Shown piece after piece: positions 5,393 to 5,794 of a stretch of 5,794 nt of DNA. Each line of letters starts with the position of its first letter. Positions within the stretch are counted from its first letter, which is position 1. The position numbers and the translations under genes are program-made. Below the pieces are notes generated by a model that worked only from the letters and a program-made list of their open reading frames with translations, searched no databases and was not told the DNA's origin. Origin of the DNA: Gammaproteobacteria bacterium (GTDB lineage Bacteria; Pseudomonadota; Gammaproteobacteria; HK1). The stretch lies in the NCBI GenBank assembly GCA_022822245.1, contig JAJECB010000050.1, positions 1-5,794 of the forward strand. The letters run 5' to 3'.

Positions 5393-5794
5393 ATGAAGAA
5401 GACAGCGACCCGGTTTGGCATGACGGTCGCGGCCGCGACGCTCGCGCTCGGCACCGCGCTCGGCCCGGCCCACGCGGCCGGCGTCAAGATCGGCTACGTC
5501 GGAGGGATCTCCGGCGCCTGCGGCGGGCTCACCCACTCCGCCCGCAAGGCGATGGAGATCGCGCAAGCCGAGATCAACGACGCGGGCGGGGTGCTCGGCG
5601 GCCCCATCGAGATCGTCTGGCGCGACTCCAAGACCAAGCCCGACGAGGGTGCCAAGCAGGCCCGCGACCTCATCTTGTCCGAGAAGGTCGACCTCCTCAC
5701 CGGGGTATGCTCAAGCTCGGTGTTCATGGCCATCAACCCGATCGCGAAGCAGTACGGGGTGCCGCTCTTCAGCGCGATCAGCGGGACCCACAAG
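5393..5794 (+). CDS. Branched-chain amino acid-type ABC transporter substrate-binding protein (partial)
   Basis: The first 134 codons of a periplasmic binding protein of the Leu/Ile/Val-binding (Peripla_BP_6) family, running off the right edge. A Sec signal peptide is clear: positive MKKTATR, a hydrophobic stretch, and a likely cleavage after A26-H-A28. The mature part begins VKIGYVGGISG (31-41) and continues with AMEIAQAEINDAGGVLGG (53-70), WRDSKTKPDEGAKQARDLI (76-94) and the GVCSSSVFMAI segment (from 104), all typical of lobe 1. Cys43 and Cys106 both lie in loops facing the ligand cleft in this fold and might form a disulfide. The ligand (branched-chain amino acid, amide, urea or other) cannot be told from this part. 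The start at 5393 has GGGAG (5383-5387) 5 nt upstream; an in-frame ATG at 5369 would only lengthen the signal peptide. The permease and ATPase genes are expected further right. Confidence 0.92.
   Translation, partial: MKKTATRFGMTVAAATLALGTALGPAHAAGVKIGYVGGISGACGGLTHSARKAMEIAQAEINDAGGVLGGPIEIVWRDSKTKPDEGAKQARDLILSEKVDLLTGVCSSSVFMAINPIAKQYGVPLFSAISGTHK

Overview
This is a GC-rich bacterial window in which most codons end in G or C. It looks like chromosomal or accessory DNA of a high-GC proteobacterium. That rests on the base composition, the Leu/Ile/Val-type binding protein, and the mix of Uma2 and AAA-ATPase-like/PD-(D/E)XK families. The sequence does not allow a genus or order to be named. 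I see no tRNA, rRNA, CRISPR array, insertion sequence or phage gene.

Left part (1-2593). A small double-CDGSH iron-sulfur protein (139-378, minus strand) is divergent from a large protein of the N,N-dimethylformamidase large-subunit-like family (608-2593, plus strand). The 229 bp between them hold a plausible extended -10 promoter for the CDGSH gene. They also hold a six-codon mini-ORF whose stop codon overlaps the GTG start of the large gene. No dimethylformamidase small-subunit gene is next to it, so its real substrate is unknown. Bases 1-138 hold nothing I can assign with confidence.

Middle (2594-3754). The C-terminal part of an AAA-ATPase-like/PD-(D/E)XK nuclease protein (about 2762-3724) has lost its ATPase N-terminus and has no credible start codon. 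I call it a 5'-truncated pseudogene. The 168 bp before it (2594-2761) contain no recognisable gene. A hairpin at 3728-3750 lies exactly between this remnant and the convergent genes that follow.

Right part (3755-5794). Three genes run leftward, closely packed: an intact Uma2-family PD-(D/E)XK endonuclease (5226 to 4450), an unrecognised 152-codon ORF with less GC-biased codons (4434 to 3976), and a 74-aa protein with two DnaJ-type CxxCxGxG zinc knuckles (3979 to 3755). The last two share a 4-bp ATGA stop/start overlap, which argues that both are translated. Divergent from Uma2, the start of a periplasmic branched-chain-amino-acid-type ABC transporter binding protein begins at 5393 and runs off the window.

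The shared upstream region (5227-5392) is the most unusual stretch. It has a palindromic TATACT -10-like element that could serve both directions. It also has a very strong Shine-Dalgarno sequence followed by a start codon and an immediate stop (ATGTAG) about 90 bp before the transporter gene. There is no evidence that all these genes form one pathway; the window looks like a junction between housekeeping transport genes and accessory cargo.
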